A stretch of DNA of 64,000 nt from Litoribrevibacter euphylliae (GTDB lineage: Bacteria; Pseudomonadota; Gammaproteobacteria; Pseudomonadales; Litoribrevibacteraceae): positions 248,001 to 312,000 of the forward strand of contig NZ_JBHRSZ010000002.1 of the NCBI RefSeq assembly GCF_042646085.1. Direction: 5' to 3'. A model generated the notes under the pieces. The model did no database searches. It saw nothing but the letters and a program-made list of their open reading frames with translations, and had not been told where the DNA came from. The stretch's first letter is position 1, and each line of letters starts with the position of its first letter. The translations under genes and the position numbers were made by a program. This document shows positions 1 to 8,728 of this stretch, piece after piece.

Positions 1-788
1 AAGATCGCCTGTGTTTGTCGAATGATGCCGCCAGGGCAATAATTACGCTGATAATCGCGCTCGATCATATATTCGATTTCATCGACAGATCTTGGATAGG
101 CCGGACTTTGAACCGCTTTCCAGAAGCCAATGACACGTCGTTTTACTGAGTCCAAATCGTGACCACCATTTCCAGCACCACTTAACCGAATGATTAAACC
201 AATATCCGGTAACGGCAGTAACGGGCTGTTAGTAGAGGTCATGATGGCCGTTAAACTCGCCACATTTTGAGGGTAATAAGCGGAAACAATTTGGGCCACC
301 ATTCCCCCCATTGAAACACCAACTAAATGCGCATGAGGCAACTGCAAGCCTTCGATTAAACCGTGAAGGTCTTTGGCCATATCGTATAAGTTGTAGTTGG
401 TACGGATAGGAAAACCGATGCGATGACAAGCAAAGGCCTTAATGATGTTAACTCGCCTACGGCAGTTTATTTTGGAGGATAAACCAACATCCCGATTATC
501 GTAGCAAATGACCCGATAACCATGTTCCAGTAAGGATTGAATAAGTTCAGGGGGCCATACCGTTAACTGGCAAGCTAGACCCATAACAAGGACAACGGCA
601 GGGTCAGAAGGTCGGCCATAGTCTCGAACAAAAAACGACAACCCATTGGATTCCACCACCCGGTCAGTGACAGAATAACCATGAAATTCTGTTTGCTTAA
701 GCTCACCCACCTCTGGTGCAGATGAAGCGCTTTCAGAGTTCCGTCTCATTACTTTAGCATCGTGTCCCTCTATGTAACCTGCCAACAT
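1..788 (-). CDS. alpha/beta fold hydrolase (3' end outside window)
   Basis: The gene runs off the left edge, so the C-terminal part, including the catalytic His, is missing. I translated about 262 residues. A hydrophobic strand followed by an MGL turn near residue 65 fits the oxyanion hole, and the nucleophile elbow GVSMGG is near residue 159. Together these identify an alpha/beta hydrolase of the esterase/lipase/haloperoxidase type. I chose the ATG at 786-788 because GAGG sits eight bases upstream. An internal ATG at 749 has a weaker ribosome site. The substrate cannot be told from sequence. It lies 158 bases downstream of truC on the same strand, with no terminator seen between them. Confidence 0.8.
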   Translation of the reverse strand, partial: MLAGYIEGHDAKVMRRNSESASSAPEVGELKQTEFHGYSVTDRVVESNGLSFFVRDYGRPSDPAVVLVMGLACQLTVWPPELIQSLLEHGYRVICYDNRDVGLSSKINCRRRVNIIKAFACHRIGFPIRTNYNLYDMAKDLHGLIEGLQLPHAHLVGVSMGGMVAQIVSAYYPQNVASLTAIMTSTNSPLLPLPDIGLIIRLSGAGNGGHDLDSVKRRVIGFWKAVQSPAYPRSVDEIEYMIERDYQRNYCPGGIIRQTQAI

Positions 789-946
789 AGAACAACCCTC
801 GTATCGCATTCAAAATGGACTACAACTTTTCATAACCAGGAAATCAAGTCCATTATTGACTGAGAATAGACAATGCTGAGTGAATATCCAGAAAACAGAA
901 CACCCTCCAATGTTACTGGCACCTTCCACTCTATTAACAATGAAGC

Positions 947-1711
947 TTACAGAGGCGAACGACTGACTTCCTCCGGTAGTGATTGAGTCCAGCCAAACGT
1001 CTGAATAATGGACCACCACGTTTCATTCAACTGAGCGTACAAACACATAGTTTGTCCTGTGTACGGATGCTCAAAGCTCAACTTCCATGCGTGCAAAAGC
1101 ATCTGAGCACAGTTCAGATGATCACGAAAATACTGAGTGTGCTTGCCCTTGCCGTATCGAGTATCACCGATGATCGGATGACTAAGATGTTTAAGATGAC
1201 GACGAATCTGATGTTTTCGACCCGTTTTAGGAAGTGCTTCTACTAATGAATACCTGGACTGAGGGTATTTATCTATTTCAACAGGAATCTCAACCTGCCC
1301 TAAGCAATAAAAATCCGTTATCGCTTCTTGAACGGGTTTAGGCTTTGGGTTCTTTTTGAACTTATCAACGGGAGGTGCCATCGCGTAATCAAGATGAACA
1401 TGCTCCGGCATGTAACCTCGGGTTACCGCAAAATATCGTTTTTCGACGCTCTTATTTCGCCACTGATCCACCATTAAACTCGCTGTTTCTGAGTTTAAGG
1501 CCAACACAATGACACCCGATGTCATTCGATCTAACCGATGTACAGGATAAACCTTCTGGCCAAGCTGATCCCGTAACGTTTGAAGTAGAATCGGGCGATC
1601 TTCTTCTGAGCGCTCACCACGATGAACCAACATTCCAGCGGGTTTATTTACTGCTATCAGATCTTCGTCCTGATATAAAATCGACAAATTTTGAGACATT
1701 CTGTAACTCAT
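947..1711 (-). CDS. truC: tRNA pseudouridine(65) synthase TruC
   Basis: This 254-residue protein is a RluA-family pseudouridine synthase. The catalytic motif HRLDR is near residue 58, and the family block HQIRRHLKHLSHPIIGDTRYG is near 167-187. It has no N-terminal S4 domain, and its length and the downstream GKH segment match TruC, which isomerises U65 in tRNA(Ile/Asp), rather than RluA, RluC or RluD. The annotated ATG has no clear Shine-Dalgarno; a second in-frame ATG four codons later is equally possible. In E. coli truC also sits near small unlinked genes. RluA is the main alternative. Confidence 0.82.
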   Translation of the reverse strand: MSYRMSQNLSILYQDEDLIAVNKPAGMLVHRGERSEEDRPILLQTLRDQLGQKVYPVHRLDRMTSGVIVLALNSETASLMVDQWRNKSVEKRYFAVTRGYMPEHVHLDYAMAPPVDKFKKNPKPKPVQEAITDFYCLGQVEIPVEIDKYPQSRYSLVEALPKTGRKHQIRRHLKHLSHPIIGDTRYGKGKHTQYFRDHLNCAQMLLHAWKLSFEHPYTGQTMCLYAQLNETWWSIIQTFGWTQSLPEEVSRSPL

Positions 1712-1904
1712 CTACAACACTCAGATATTATTTCAAAAACCATATAACCTTTTGTTTTTAAAATAAAAGATAAATTTCATCTCTATTTTATATCCGCTGA
1801 TCAGAACCCCCCCAACAAAACCGATGTTTGGTCAGGATGAATCAAAAAATCACTACTAAACTTAAAAGATACTATGTCACTTTATAATAAACGGAGGCTA
1901 GCTT

Positions 1905-2225
1905 ATGGTGCATTCTTTTGCTACGACACATGATTCACAGCAGCAAGAAGTTGCTAAATGGAGTGCCATATTTGAAAGCCTTGTCCCCTTAAAAGCTCGA
2001 ACAATAAAAATATTAGAAGGTCGTTATGGACCTAAAATGGGACGCTTTCTCAAGAATCCAGCTTCATTAGGGTTCCTTATCGACTGGGACTTTTCAGGTG
2101 CCAGTATCGGCATGAGCCATCTTCAGGAAGATTCAGTAGCAATCGACCCCAACCAACTCCTTAGAGAAATATCTATCTTAGAGGCCTACGGCGAAAGCGA
2201 CGATGTTTGTGCATCCCCCAAATAA
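1905..2225 (+). CDS. hypothetical protein, 106 residues
   Basis: I do not recognise a family. The ORF is preceded by GGAGG at 1893-1897, seven bases before the ATG, which supports translation. The product is soluble, without signal peptide or membrane segment. It has a basic central part (residues 33-50, with RTIKILEGRYGPKMGRF) and an acidic C-terminus. It sits between the divergent truC and the convergent nfuA and shares a bidirectional terminator with nfuA, so it is probably transcribed alone. Confidence 0.6.
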   Translation: MVHSFATTHDSQQQEVAKWSAIFESLVPLKARTIKILEGRYGPKMGRFLKNPASLGFLIDWDFSGASIGMSHLQEDSVAIDPNQLLREISILEAYGESDDVCASPK

Positions 2226-2279
2226 GAGATAAAAAATTTCGCTTTAGGATCTTACCCTCAATAAACAATGACGCATAAA

Positions 2280-2306
2280 AAAGCCCGGCTATATGCTCCG
2301 GGCTTT
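2280..2306. terminator. bidirectional rho-independent terminator
   Basis: A 9-bp stem, AAAGCCCGG pairing with CCGGGCTTT around a 9-base loop, is followed by T-rich sequence on both strands. It lies between the convergent 106-residue ORF and nfuA and can serve both. Confidence 0.85.
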
Positions 2307-2327
2307 CTTTTAATTAATCGATACTGC

Positions 2328-2936
2328 TTATTGGTAATAAGCGTTTTCAGTAACGGTATGGTCTGTCACATCGCGCACACCTTTCAGCTCAGTGATAACT
2401 TCTAACAGACGCGTTTCAACACCATTTTTTAGAGTAACATCTACCGCACTACAGCCTTGACATCCACCGCCGAAGCGCAAAACGGCGATCATATCTTCAG
2501 TGACTTCAACCAGGCTAACCTCACCACCGTGCGCCGCCAGACCAGGGTTCACTTCGGTCATCAACAAGTAGTTGATGCGATCTTGTAGTGGGCTATTTTC
2601 GTCCACTTTTGGCATCTTGGCGTTCGGCGCTTTGATCGTTAACTGGCCACCCAATTTGTCTTTGGCAAAGTCAACAATCGCTTCATCCAAATAAGGAACA
2701 CTTTGACGCTCAACATACAAACGGAAATCGATGTAGTCAGAGACCAAATCAGATTCTATGATTTCATCTGGTTTGCAATAAGCCAGGCAGGTTTCGGCGT
2801 TTTTTGTACCAGGTTGAGTCACATACATACGAACGCCCATTCCTGGAGTGTCCTGCTTAGCAACCAACTCACCAAGGTATTGTCGTGCACCGTCAGTGAT
2901 GGTGATGTTGTGATCAATGTCTTCGTATTGGGTCAT
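2328..2936 (-). CDS. nfuA: Fe-S biogenesis protein NfuA
   Basis: The 202-residue product has the two-domain NfuA architecture. The N-terminal half is a degenerate A-type domain (about 1-100). The C-terminal NifU-like domain carries the cluster-binding CxxC in GGGCQGCS near residue 155. NfuA carries a [4Fe-4S] cluster and delivers it to target enzymes, especially under oxidative stress or iron limitation. Length is close to E. coli NfuA (191). In Pseudomonas it is also a close neighbour of metH. It is transcribed away from metH. Confidence 0.95.
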   Translation of the reverse strand: MTQYEDIDHNITITDGARQYLGELVAKQDTPGMGVRMYVTQPGTKNAETCLAYCKPDEIIESDLVSDYIDFRLYVERQSVPYLDEAIVDFAKDKLGGQLTIKAPNAKMPKVDENSPLQDRINYLLMTEVNPGLAAHGGEVSLVEVTEDMIAVLRFGGGCQGCSAVDVTLKNGVETRLLEVITELKGVRDVTDHTVTENAYYQ

Positions 2937-3145
2937 AGCGCGCCTTTGCTTGTCACAAGTACTTTGCCCGATGGCATAAATTAGGCGGGCATTGTACTCG
3001 AACTTTTAATTACTTCAAATAGTATAGCTTTTTAGTCAGGTACCAGCTACAGCTTTGTGCCATCTTCAGCACGTGTTTCACATGAAATCGCCCAGAAGCT
3101 CTGGTAGAATGACCGCCCTTTTACACCAGATATTGAACCACTGAG

Positions 3146-3162
3146 ATTCATGTTTCATGAAT
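3146..3162. repeat. inverted repeat in metH leader
   Basis: ATTCATG and CATGAAT, perfect 7-bp arms with a 3-base centre, lie about 140 bases upstream of metH. This could be an operator or a weak hairpin; the function is not known. Confidence 0.5.
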
Positions 3163-3249
3163 TAGTATTGATAAGAATCCATAAAGTTCGATACAAAAAA
3201 TACCAGTTAACAAGACAATGATTGCTCGTAACACAGCGACATTATCATC

Positions 3250-3271
3250 ATGATTAGCAACGACTAATCAT
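3250..3271. repeat. inverted repeat just upstream of metH RBS
   Basis: Perfect 8-bp arms ATGATTAG and CTAATCAT are separated by six bases and end 32 bases before the metH start. The position suits an operator or an mRNA hairpin affecting translation. No regulator is assigned. Confidence 0.55.
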
Positions 3272-3303
3272 TGATTCTTAAAGATCAGAATTGGCGGTAA
3301 TCC

Positions 3304-6300
3304 ATGGAAACCAGACAACAACGAATTGAGCGATTAAAACAAGAATTAGAACAACGCATCCTGGTTCTGGATGGTGCCATGGGCACCATGATTCAAAGCT
3401 ATAAGCTGGAAGAAAGCGATTACCGAGGTGAACGTTTTGCCGACTTCCATACCGAAGTTAAAGGCAACAACGATTTACTTGCCGTCAGCCAACCAAAAAT
3501 CCTTCAGGACATTCACGAAGCCTATTTGAACGCTGGCACAGACATTCTTGAAACCAACACCTTTAACTCAACGCGAATTTCTCAAGCCGATTACGACATG
3601 CAAGAGTTTTCGTATGAGCTGAATGTTGAGAGCGCCAAGGTCGCACGTGCGGCGGCCGATAAATTTACGGCTCAGAACCCGGACAAACCCCGTTTTGTTG
3701 CTGGTGTACTCGGCCCAACCAGCCGCACCGCGTCTATTTCACCAGATGTTAACGACCCGTCCAAACGCAACGTTACCTTTGATGAACTGGTAGAAAATTA
3801 CATTGAATCTACCAAAGGCTTAATCGAAGGTGGATCTGACATCATTTTGATCGAAACCATCTTCGATACACTTAATGCAAAAGCAGCGGTCTTTGCTGTT
3901 CAAGAAGTATTTGAACAGCTAGGTTTCGAATTGCCGATCATGATTTCCGGTACCATTACCGACGCCAGTGGCCGTACGCTTTCTGGCCAGACTGCCGAAG
4001 CTTTCTATAATTCACTTGCACACGCCAAACCACTCAGCATTGGTTTCAACTGCGCATTGGGTGGCGATGAATTACGACCATACGTCGAAGAGCTGGCTAA
4101 TAAAGCCGACTGCCTTGTTAGTGCCCACCCGAATGCAGGCTTACCAAACGAATTCGGCGAATACGACGAAACTCCGGAAGAAACCGGAAACATTGTTGCT
4201 GAGTTTGCACAAAGCGGTTTAGTAAACATCGTTGGTGGCTGTTGTGGAACCAGCCCGGATCATATCAAGTCCATCGCCGACAAAGTTCAATCCCTTAAAC
4301 CTCGTGTAATTCCTGAGATTCCTAAAGCCTGTCGTTTGAGCGGCCTTGAACCATTTAACATCACAGAAGAATCGCTGTTTGTTAACGTCGGTGAGCGAAC
4401 TAACGTTACCGGCTCTGCACGCTTTAAGCGTCTGATTAAAGAAGAGCTGTACGACGAAGCGTTAGAGGTTGCTCGCCAGCAAGTTGAAGCCGGTGCCCAA
4501 ATCATCGACATCAACATGGACGAAGGCATGCTGGATTCCAAAGAAGCCATGGTTCACTTCCTGAACCTGGTCGCTTCTGAACCCGACATCGCTCGCGTGC
4601 CGATCATGATTGACTCCTCCAAGTGGGACATCATTGAAGCCGGTTTGAAATGCGTACAAGGCAAGTGTGTCGTTAACTCGATCAGTTTGAAAGAAGGCGA
4701 AGAACAATTCATCGAACACGCCAAACTGTGTATGCGCTACGGTGCAGCCGTTGTGGTAATGGCCTTTGATGAAGTAGGTCAGGCAGACACAGAACAACGT
4801 AAGAATGAAATCTGTAAGCGCTCTTATGATGTATTGGTTAATAAACTCGGCTTCAACCCCGAAGACATCATTTTTGACCCGAACATCTTTGCTGTGGCGA
4901 CTGGTATTGACGAACACAACAACTACGCTGTTGATTTCATCAACGCCTGTGATTACATCACCAAGAATCTGCCATACGCCAAAATTTCAGGCGGTGTAAG
5001 TAACGTTTCCTTCTCATTCCGCGGCAACAACCCGGTTCGAGAAGCCATTCACGCAGTATTCCTATATCACGCTATTCAAAAAGGCCTGAGCATGGGTATT
5101 GTAAATGCGGGTCAGCTGGAAGTGTACGCTGAGATTCCAAAAGAACTGCGTGAGCGCGTAGAAGACGTCATTCTCAATCGTCGCGAAGACGGCACCGATC
5201 GCTTACTTGAAATTGCCGACCAATACAAAGGTGACGGCGTTAAGCAACAACAAGAAGACTTAAGTTGGCGTGAACAGCCAGTCAACAAGCGTATTGAACA
5301 TGCACTGGTTAAAGGTCTGACCACTTACATCATCGAAGATACCGAAGAAGCCCGACAAAATGCCGAGCGCCCTATCCACGTGATTGAAGGCCCATTAATG
5401 GACGGCATGAACGTGGTTGGCGACCTGTTTGGTGAAGGTAAGATGTTCCTGCCACAGGTTGTAAAAAGTGCCCGTGTTATGAAACAAGCGGTGGCACACC
5501 TGATTCCGTTTATTGAAGAAGAAAAAGGTGATAAAGCCGAAACCAAAGGCAAGATCATCATGGCTACCGTAAAAGGTGACGTACATGATATCGGTAAAAA
5601 CATTGTGGGCGTGGTTCTTCAGTGTAACAACTACGAAGTTGTGGATCTGGGTGTAATGGTACCGTGCGAAACCATCCTGAAAGCGGCAAAAGAGCATAAT
5701 GCCGACATCATTGGTTTAAGTGGTTTGATCACACCATCGCTTGACGAAATGGTACACGTTGCAAAGGAAATGGAACGCCAAGGTTTCGATATCCCACTGT
5801 TGATCGGTGGTGCAACCACCTCGAAAGCCCACACTGCCGTTAAGATTGAACAAAACTACACACGCAACCTTGCATGCTATGTGGCCGATGCATCTCGTAG
5901 CGTGGGTGTTGCAACCGCCCTATTAAGTGACGATTTACGTGACAAGTTCGTAAAAGATACTCGCGAAGAATATGTAGCTGTTCGTGAACGCAACGCTAAG
6001 CGTAAGCCAAAACAAGCCGACTTAACTTACGAACAAGCCATTGCCAATGCCACACCGATTGATTGGGACAATTACACGCCACCAGCACCTAGCTTCACCG
6101 GTGTTAAAGTGTTTGAAGACTTCCCTCTGGAAGAACTGGTTGAAACCATCGACTGGACACCATTCTTTATTTCTTGGGATTTAGCAGGTAAATACCCGAA
6201 AATTCTGAACGACGAAGTGGTCGGTGAAGCAGCCACCAACCTATTTAATGATGCACAGAAAATGCTGAAGCACATTGTCGATAATAAGCTAATCAAAGCG

Positions 6301-6996
6301 CGTGCGGTTGTTGGTTTCTGGAATGCAAATCAAGTTAATGCGGACGATATCGAAGTCTACGATGATACAGGCGAAGTAGCAGCGACACTTCACCACATTC
6401 GTCAACAAAACCGTCGACCAGAAGGAAAAGCCAATCAGAGTCTTGCAGACTTTGTTGCCCCTAAAACGACGGGTAAACACGATTACATCGGCGGCTTTGT
6501 CACCACCGCAGGTATCGGTGCAGAAGAGCTGGCCAAGTCGTACGAAGACAAGCACGATGACTACAACTCCATCATGGTTAAAGCCCTCGCTGATCGCCTG
6601 GCGGAATCCTTTGCCGAATACATGCACCGTCATGTTCGTAAAGAACTCTGGGGCTACGCAACCGATGAAGAGTTCTCCAACGAGGAACTTATCAAAGAAC
6701 GCTACCAAGGCATTCGACCTGCGCCTGGTTATCCTGCCTGCCCGGATCACACCGAGAAAGCAACACTGTTTAAGCTGTTGGATGCAGAAGCCAATACCGG
6801 CGTTAACCTGACAGAACACTTTGCAATGTATCCTGCTGCGTCAGTCAGCGGTTGGTACTTCTCTCACCCGGAAAGCCGCTACTTTGGTACAGGTAAGATT
6901 GCCAAAGATCAGGTTGAATCGCTTGCCAAGCGAAAAGAAATGCCAATTGAAACCATGGAACGTTGGTTATCGCCTGTCCTTTCATACGACAACTAG
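3304..6996 (+). CDS. metH: cobalamin-dependent methionine synthase MetH
   Basis: MetH (1230 residues; E. coli 1227) moves the methyl group of 5-methyltetrahydrofolate to homocysteine through methylcobalamin. All four modules are visible. The homocysteine/zinc domain (about 1-330) has its Cys ligands in FNCALGG near 249 and GGCCGTSPDH near 313-314. The pterin-binding domain is about 355-620. The B12 region has the cobalt-ligand His in DVHDIGKN near 761. The AdoMet activation domain is at the C-terminus, with RPAPGYPACPDHTEK near 1140. The start is set by GGCGG eleven bases upstream. A MATE gene follows 27 bases after the stop and may be cotranscribed. Confidence 0.98.
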   Translation: METRQQRIERLKQELEQRILVLDGAMGTMIQSYKLEESDYRGERFADFHTEVKGNNDLLAVSQPKILQDIHEAYLNAGTDILETNTFNSTRISQADYDMQEFSYELNVESAKVARAAADKFTAQNPDKPRFVAGVLGPTSRTASISPDVNDPSKRNVTFDELVENYIESTKGLIEGGSDIILIETIFDTLNAKAAVFAVQEVFEQLGFELPIMISGTITDASGRTLSGQTAEAFYNSLAHAKPLSIGFNCALGGDELRPYVEELANKADCLVSAHPNAGLPNEFGEYDETPEETGNIVAEFAQSGLVNIVGGCCGTSPDHIKSIADKVQSLKPRVIPEIPKACRLSGLEPFNITEESLFVNVGERTNVTGSARFKRLIKEELYDEALEVARQQVEAGAQIIDINMDEGMLDSKEAMVHFLNLVASEPDIARVPIMIDSSKWDIIEAGLKCVQGKCVVNSISLKEGEEQFIEHAKLCMRYGAAVVVMAFDEVGQADTEQRKNEICKRSYDVLVNKLGFNPEDIIFDPNIFAVATGIDEHNNYAVDFINACDYITKNLPYAKISGGVSNVSFSFRGNNPVREAIHAVFLYHAIQKGLSMGIVNAGQLEVYAEIPKELRERVEDVILNRREDGTDRLLEIADQYKGDGVKQQQEDLSWREQPVNKRIEHALVKGLTTYIIEDTEEARQNAERPIHVIEGPLMDGMNVVGDLFGEGKMFLPQVVKSARVMKQAVAHLIPFIEEEKGDKAETKGKIIMATVKGDVHDIGKNIVGVVLQCNNYEVVDLGVMVPCETILKAAKEHNADIIGLSGLITPSLDEMVHVAKEMERQGFDIPLLIGGATTSKAHTAVKIEQNYTRNLACYVADASRSVGVATALLSDDLRDKFVKDTREEYVAVRERNAKRKPKQADLTYEQAIANATPIDWDNYTPPAPSFTGVKVFEDFPLEELVETIDWTPFFISWDLAGKYPKILNDEVVGEAATNLFNDAQKMLKHIVDNKLIKARAVVGFWNANQVNADDIEVYDDTGEVAATLHHIRQQNRRPEGKANQSLADFVAPKTTGKHDYIGGFVTTAGIGAEELAKSYEDKHDDYNSIMVKALADRLAESFAEYMHRHVRKELWGYATDEEFSNEELIKERYQGIRPAPGYPACPDHTEKATLFKLLDAEANTGVNLTEHFAMYPAASVSGWYFSHPESRYFGTGKIAKDQVESLAKRKEMPIETMERWLSPVLSYDN

Positions 6997-7023
6997 GTTA
7001 TTCCCAGAGTTAATATCATCTGA

Positions 7024-8427
7024 ATGAGCAGTAATTCAATGATAAACACAGACCCTAACCCGGTCTGTGAACCTACCGCCCGTAATCTTCTTAAGCTGGC
7101 AGTTCCCATTGCGTTAGGAATGGCCAGCTTAAGTATTTTAGGGCTGCTTGAAACCTCAATATTAGGACACTATGGCCAACATGCCCTAGCCGCCAGCGCC
7201 TCAGCCAACTATCTCTTTTTCGTTTTTCTCTCAGCTTTTGCCGGGTTTTCCATCGCCATTCAATCTCAAGTAGCCCGACACATTGACGATGCACCGTACA
7301 TTGCCAGGAAATACACATTAGTTGGATTAAGCCAGCTAGTTTTTGTCGCATTGAGTTTTATTCTACTGGTTTACTTTTTCAATCGCGAAATGATTGCCGC
7401 TCAAATTCATGATGAGCACATCATTACTCAAGCATCAGAGTTTCTTTGGATTAAAAGCTGGAGCTTACTGCCCATCGCCATTCTCATGGCATTACGAGGG
7501 TTCTTGCATGGTGCGAACCAACCAAAAGTATTTCTTACTTGCTTAGTATCCAGCCACACGCTGTCAGGTGTACTTTGCTACCTTCTCGTATATGGAAAAC
7601 TGGGCTTCCCTGAGCTCGGATTAAAAGGCGCCGCTTTTTCGACTGTAATCAGCATATCGCTCGGAACAGCTCTACTTTGCTTACTCACTCTACGCCCTCT
7701 GAACGCAACCAAACAGAAAGGTACCATTAACAAAATAACGCCTTCCGATTATGTAACAGGATGGCACCTCGCTTGGCCAACGTCTTTTCAACAAGTAATT
7801 TTCGCCATTGGTACAGCGGCTTTCATGGCTATCATTGCCAAGACCAGCGTCACTGAACTCGCAGCAGCCCACCTAATCATTACCCTATCTTTGGTTCTCA
7901 TTCTTCCAGTTGTTGGAATTGGTATGTCAGCCACTACCTTTATCAGCCGTTCACATACCTTGTTTCAACAAGGAGAAACAAGCCCTCAAAATTCACAACG
8001 GTGGTACACAATTACACTACGCCTATCATTAGCCTGCATTCTTCTCGTGAGCCCAGCCTTATTACTTACCACCGAATCGGTACTCTTTGCTCTGACCAAA
8101 GATCCAGAGGTCGTTGCCGCGGCTTACTGGCCTCTGATCATCCTTGTTTTCTCACTATTATTTGAAGCTGTCACCATTTCTACTAAGCAGTCTCTTTACG
8201 CTTTACACCAAAATAAAGCCGTATTAACCATTCTGAGTTCAACTCAGTGGCTGATATTATTACCTGCCATGCTGATAATCCATTTATCAGGTAACGGCTC
8301 ACTGGAAATCTACGTCCTCTGCCATGCCATTCAGCGAGCGATCAACGGCATATTGCTGTACCGAATCTGGAAAAAAGAGCATCAAAACCCCACCCCACAA
8401 CCTCATATTTCAGATGTAGAAGTTTGA
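7024..8427 (+). CDS. MATE-family efflux transporter
   Basis: This 467-residue polytopic membrane protein has about twelve hydrophobic segments and the two-fold pattern of MATE (multi-antimicrobial extrusion) carriers. The segment after the N-terminus (LAVPIALGMASLSILGLLETSILGHYG) matches the family's first helix with its conserved Pro. It would export cationic compounds in exchange for Na+ or H+. The first ATG has a poor ribosome site, and the ATG five codons later (7039) is an alternative. It is 27 bases behind metH. Substrate is not predictable; DinF and NorM are the nearest named relatives. Confidence 0.85.
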   Translation: MSSNSMINTDPNPVCEPTARNLLKLAVPIALGMASLSILGLLETSILGHYGQHALAASASANYLFFVFLSAFAGFSIAIQSQVARHIDDAPYIARKYTLVGLSQLVFVALSFILLVYFFNREMIAAQIHDEHIITQASEFLWIKSWSLLPIAILMALRGFLHGANQPKVFLTCLVSSHTLSGVLCYLLVYGKLGFPELGLKGAAFSTVISISLGTALLCLLTLRPLNATKQKGTINKITPSDYVTGWHLAWPTSFQQVIFAIGTAAFMAIIAKTSVTELAAAHLIITLSLVLILPVVGIGMSATTFISRSHTLFQQGETSPQNSQRWYTITLRLSLACILLVSPALLLTTESVLFALTKDPEVVAAAYWPLIILVFSLLFEAVTISTKQSLYALHQNKAVLTILSSTQWLILLPAMLIIHLSGNGSLEIYVLCHAIQRAINGILLYRIWKKEHQNPTPQPHISDVEV

Positions 8428-8520
8428 AGACACGTATCATTCTCATTTGATATACAGAAAACCAATAAAAAGACCAAAGTTAATCTATTAAACCGATGAA
8501 CTTTATTTCAATAATGAATT

Positions 8521-8548
8521 TTGAGTCCTGCTTTATATAACTTAGAAT
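8521..8548 (+). promoter_or_regulatory. putative sigma-70 promoter of the sulfite reductase operon
   Basis: TTGAGT at 8521-8526 and TAGAAT at 8543-8548 are separated by 16 bases, 180 bases upstream of the reductase start. This is the best hexamer pair in the 301-bp gap 8428-8728. The long leader would leave room for CysB-type activation, but I cannot define a CysB site. Nothing else is evident in the gap apart from a small hairpin at 8693-8707. Confidence 0.45.
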
Positions 8549-8728
8549 GCGCGCCATATAAGAAAACGGTAGTTCTCTCTATATGTCGCTTCGAGTATCG
8601 TGTCCATCGTATTTAGCAGCGATATTTATTGCCAGCAGGAAACAATCTTCCTTCTGATACTGACTACCATCAATACGACTGTGATTATGCCCTGCTGTGA
8701 TTCAGCAAGGTGGGAGTAGATCTAACTC

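Larger units (their letters stand above)
2937..3303. other. nfuA-metH divergent intergenic region (367 bp)
   Basis: This holds the promoters of nfuA and metH. A TAGAAT hexamer at 3105-3110 is a possible -10 for metH, but I see no good -35 at the right distance. Two inverted repeats (3146-3162 and 3250-3271) lie downstream of it. I found no convincing cobalamin riboswitch, MetJ box or MetR site. Confidence 0.5.

Noticed and set aside
1883..1888. TATAAT as promoter of the 106-residue gene
   Set aside because: It lies so close to the ribosome site that transcription would begin at or after it; it is more likely chance AT-rich sequence.
3000..3303. Cobalamin riboswitch upstream of metH
   Set aside because: Searched for the B12-box and the conserved core; only a fragment resembling ACCACTG is present, without the surrounding structure.
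6289..6819. 176-residue minus-strand ORF inside metH
   Set aside because: Lies wholly opposite a well-supported metH frame, with no family motif. The same applies to other long antisense ORFs, such as 44533-45132 opposite fliD.
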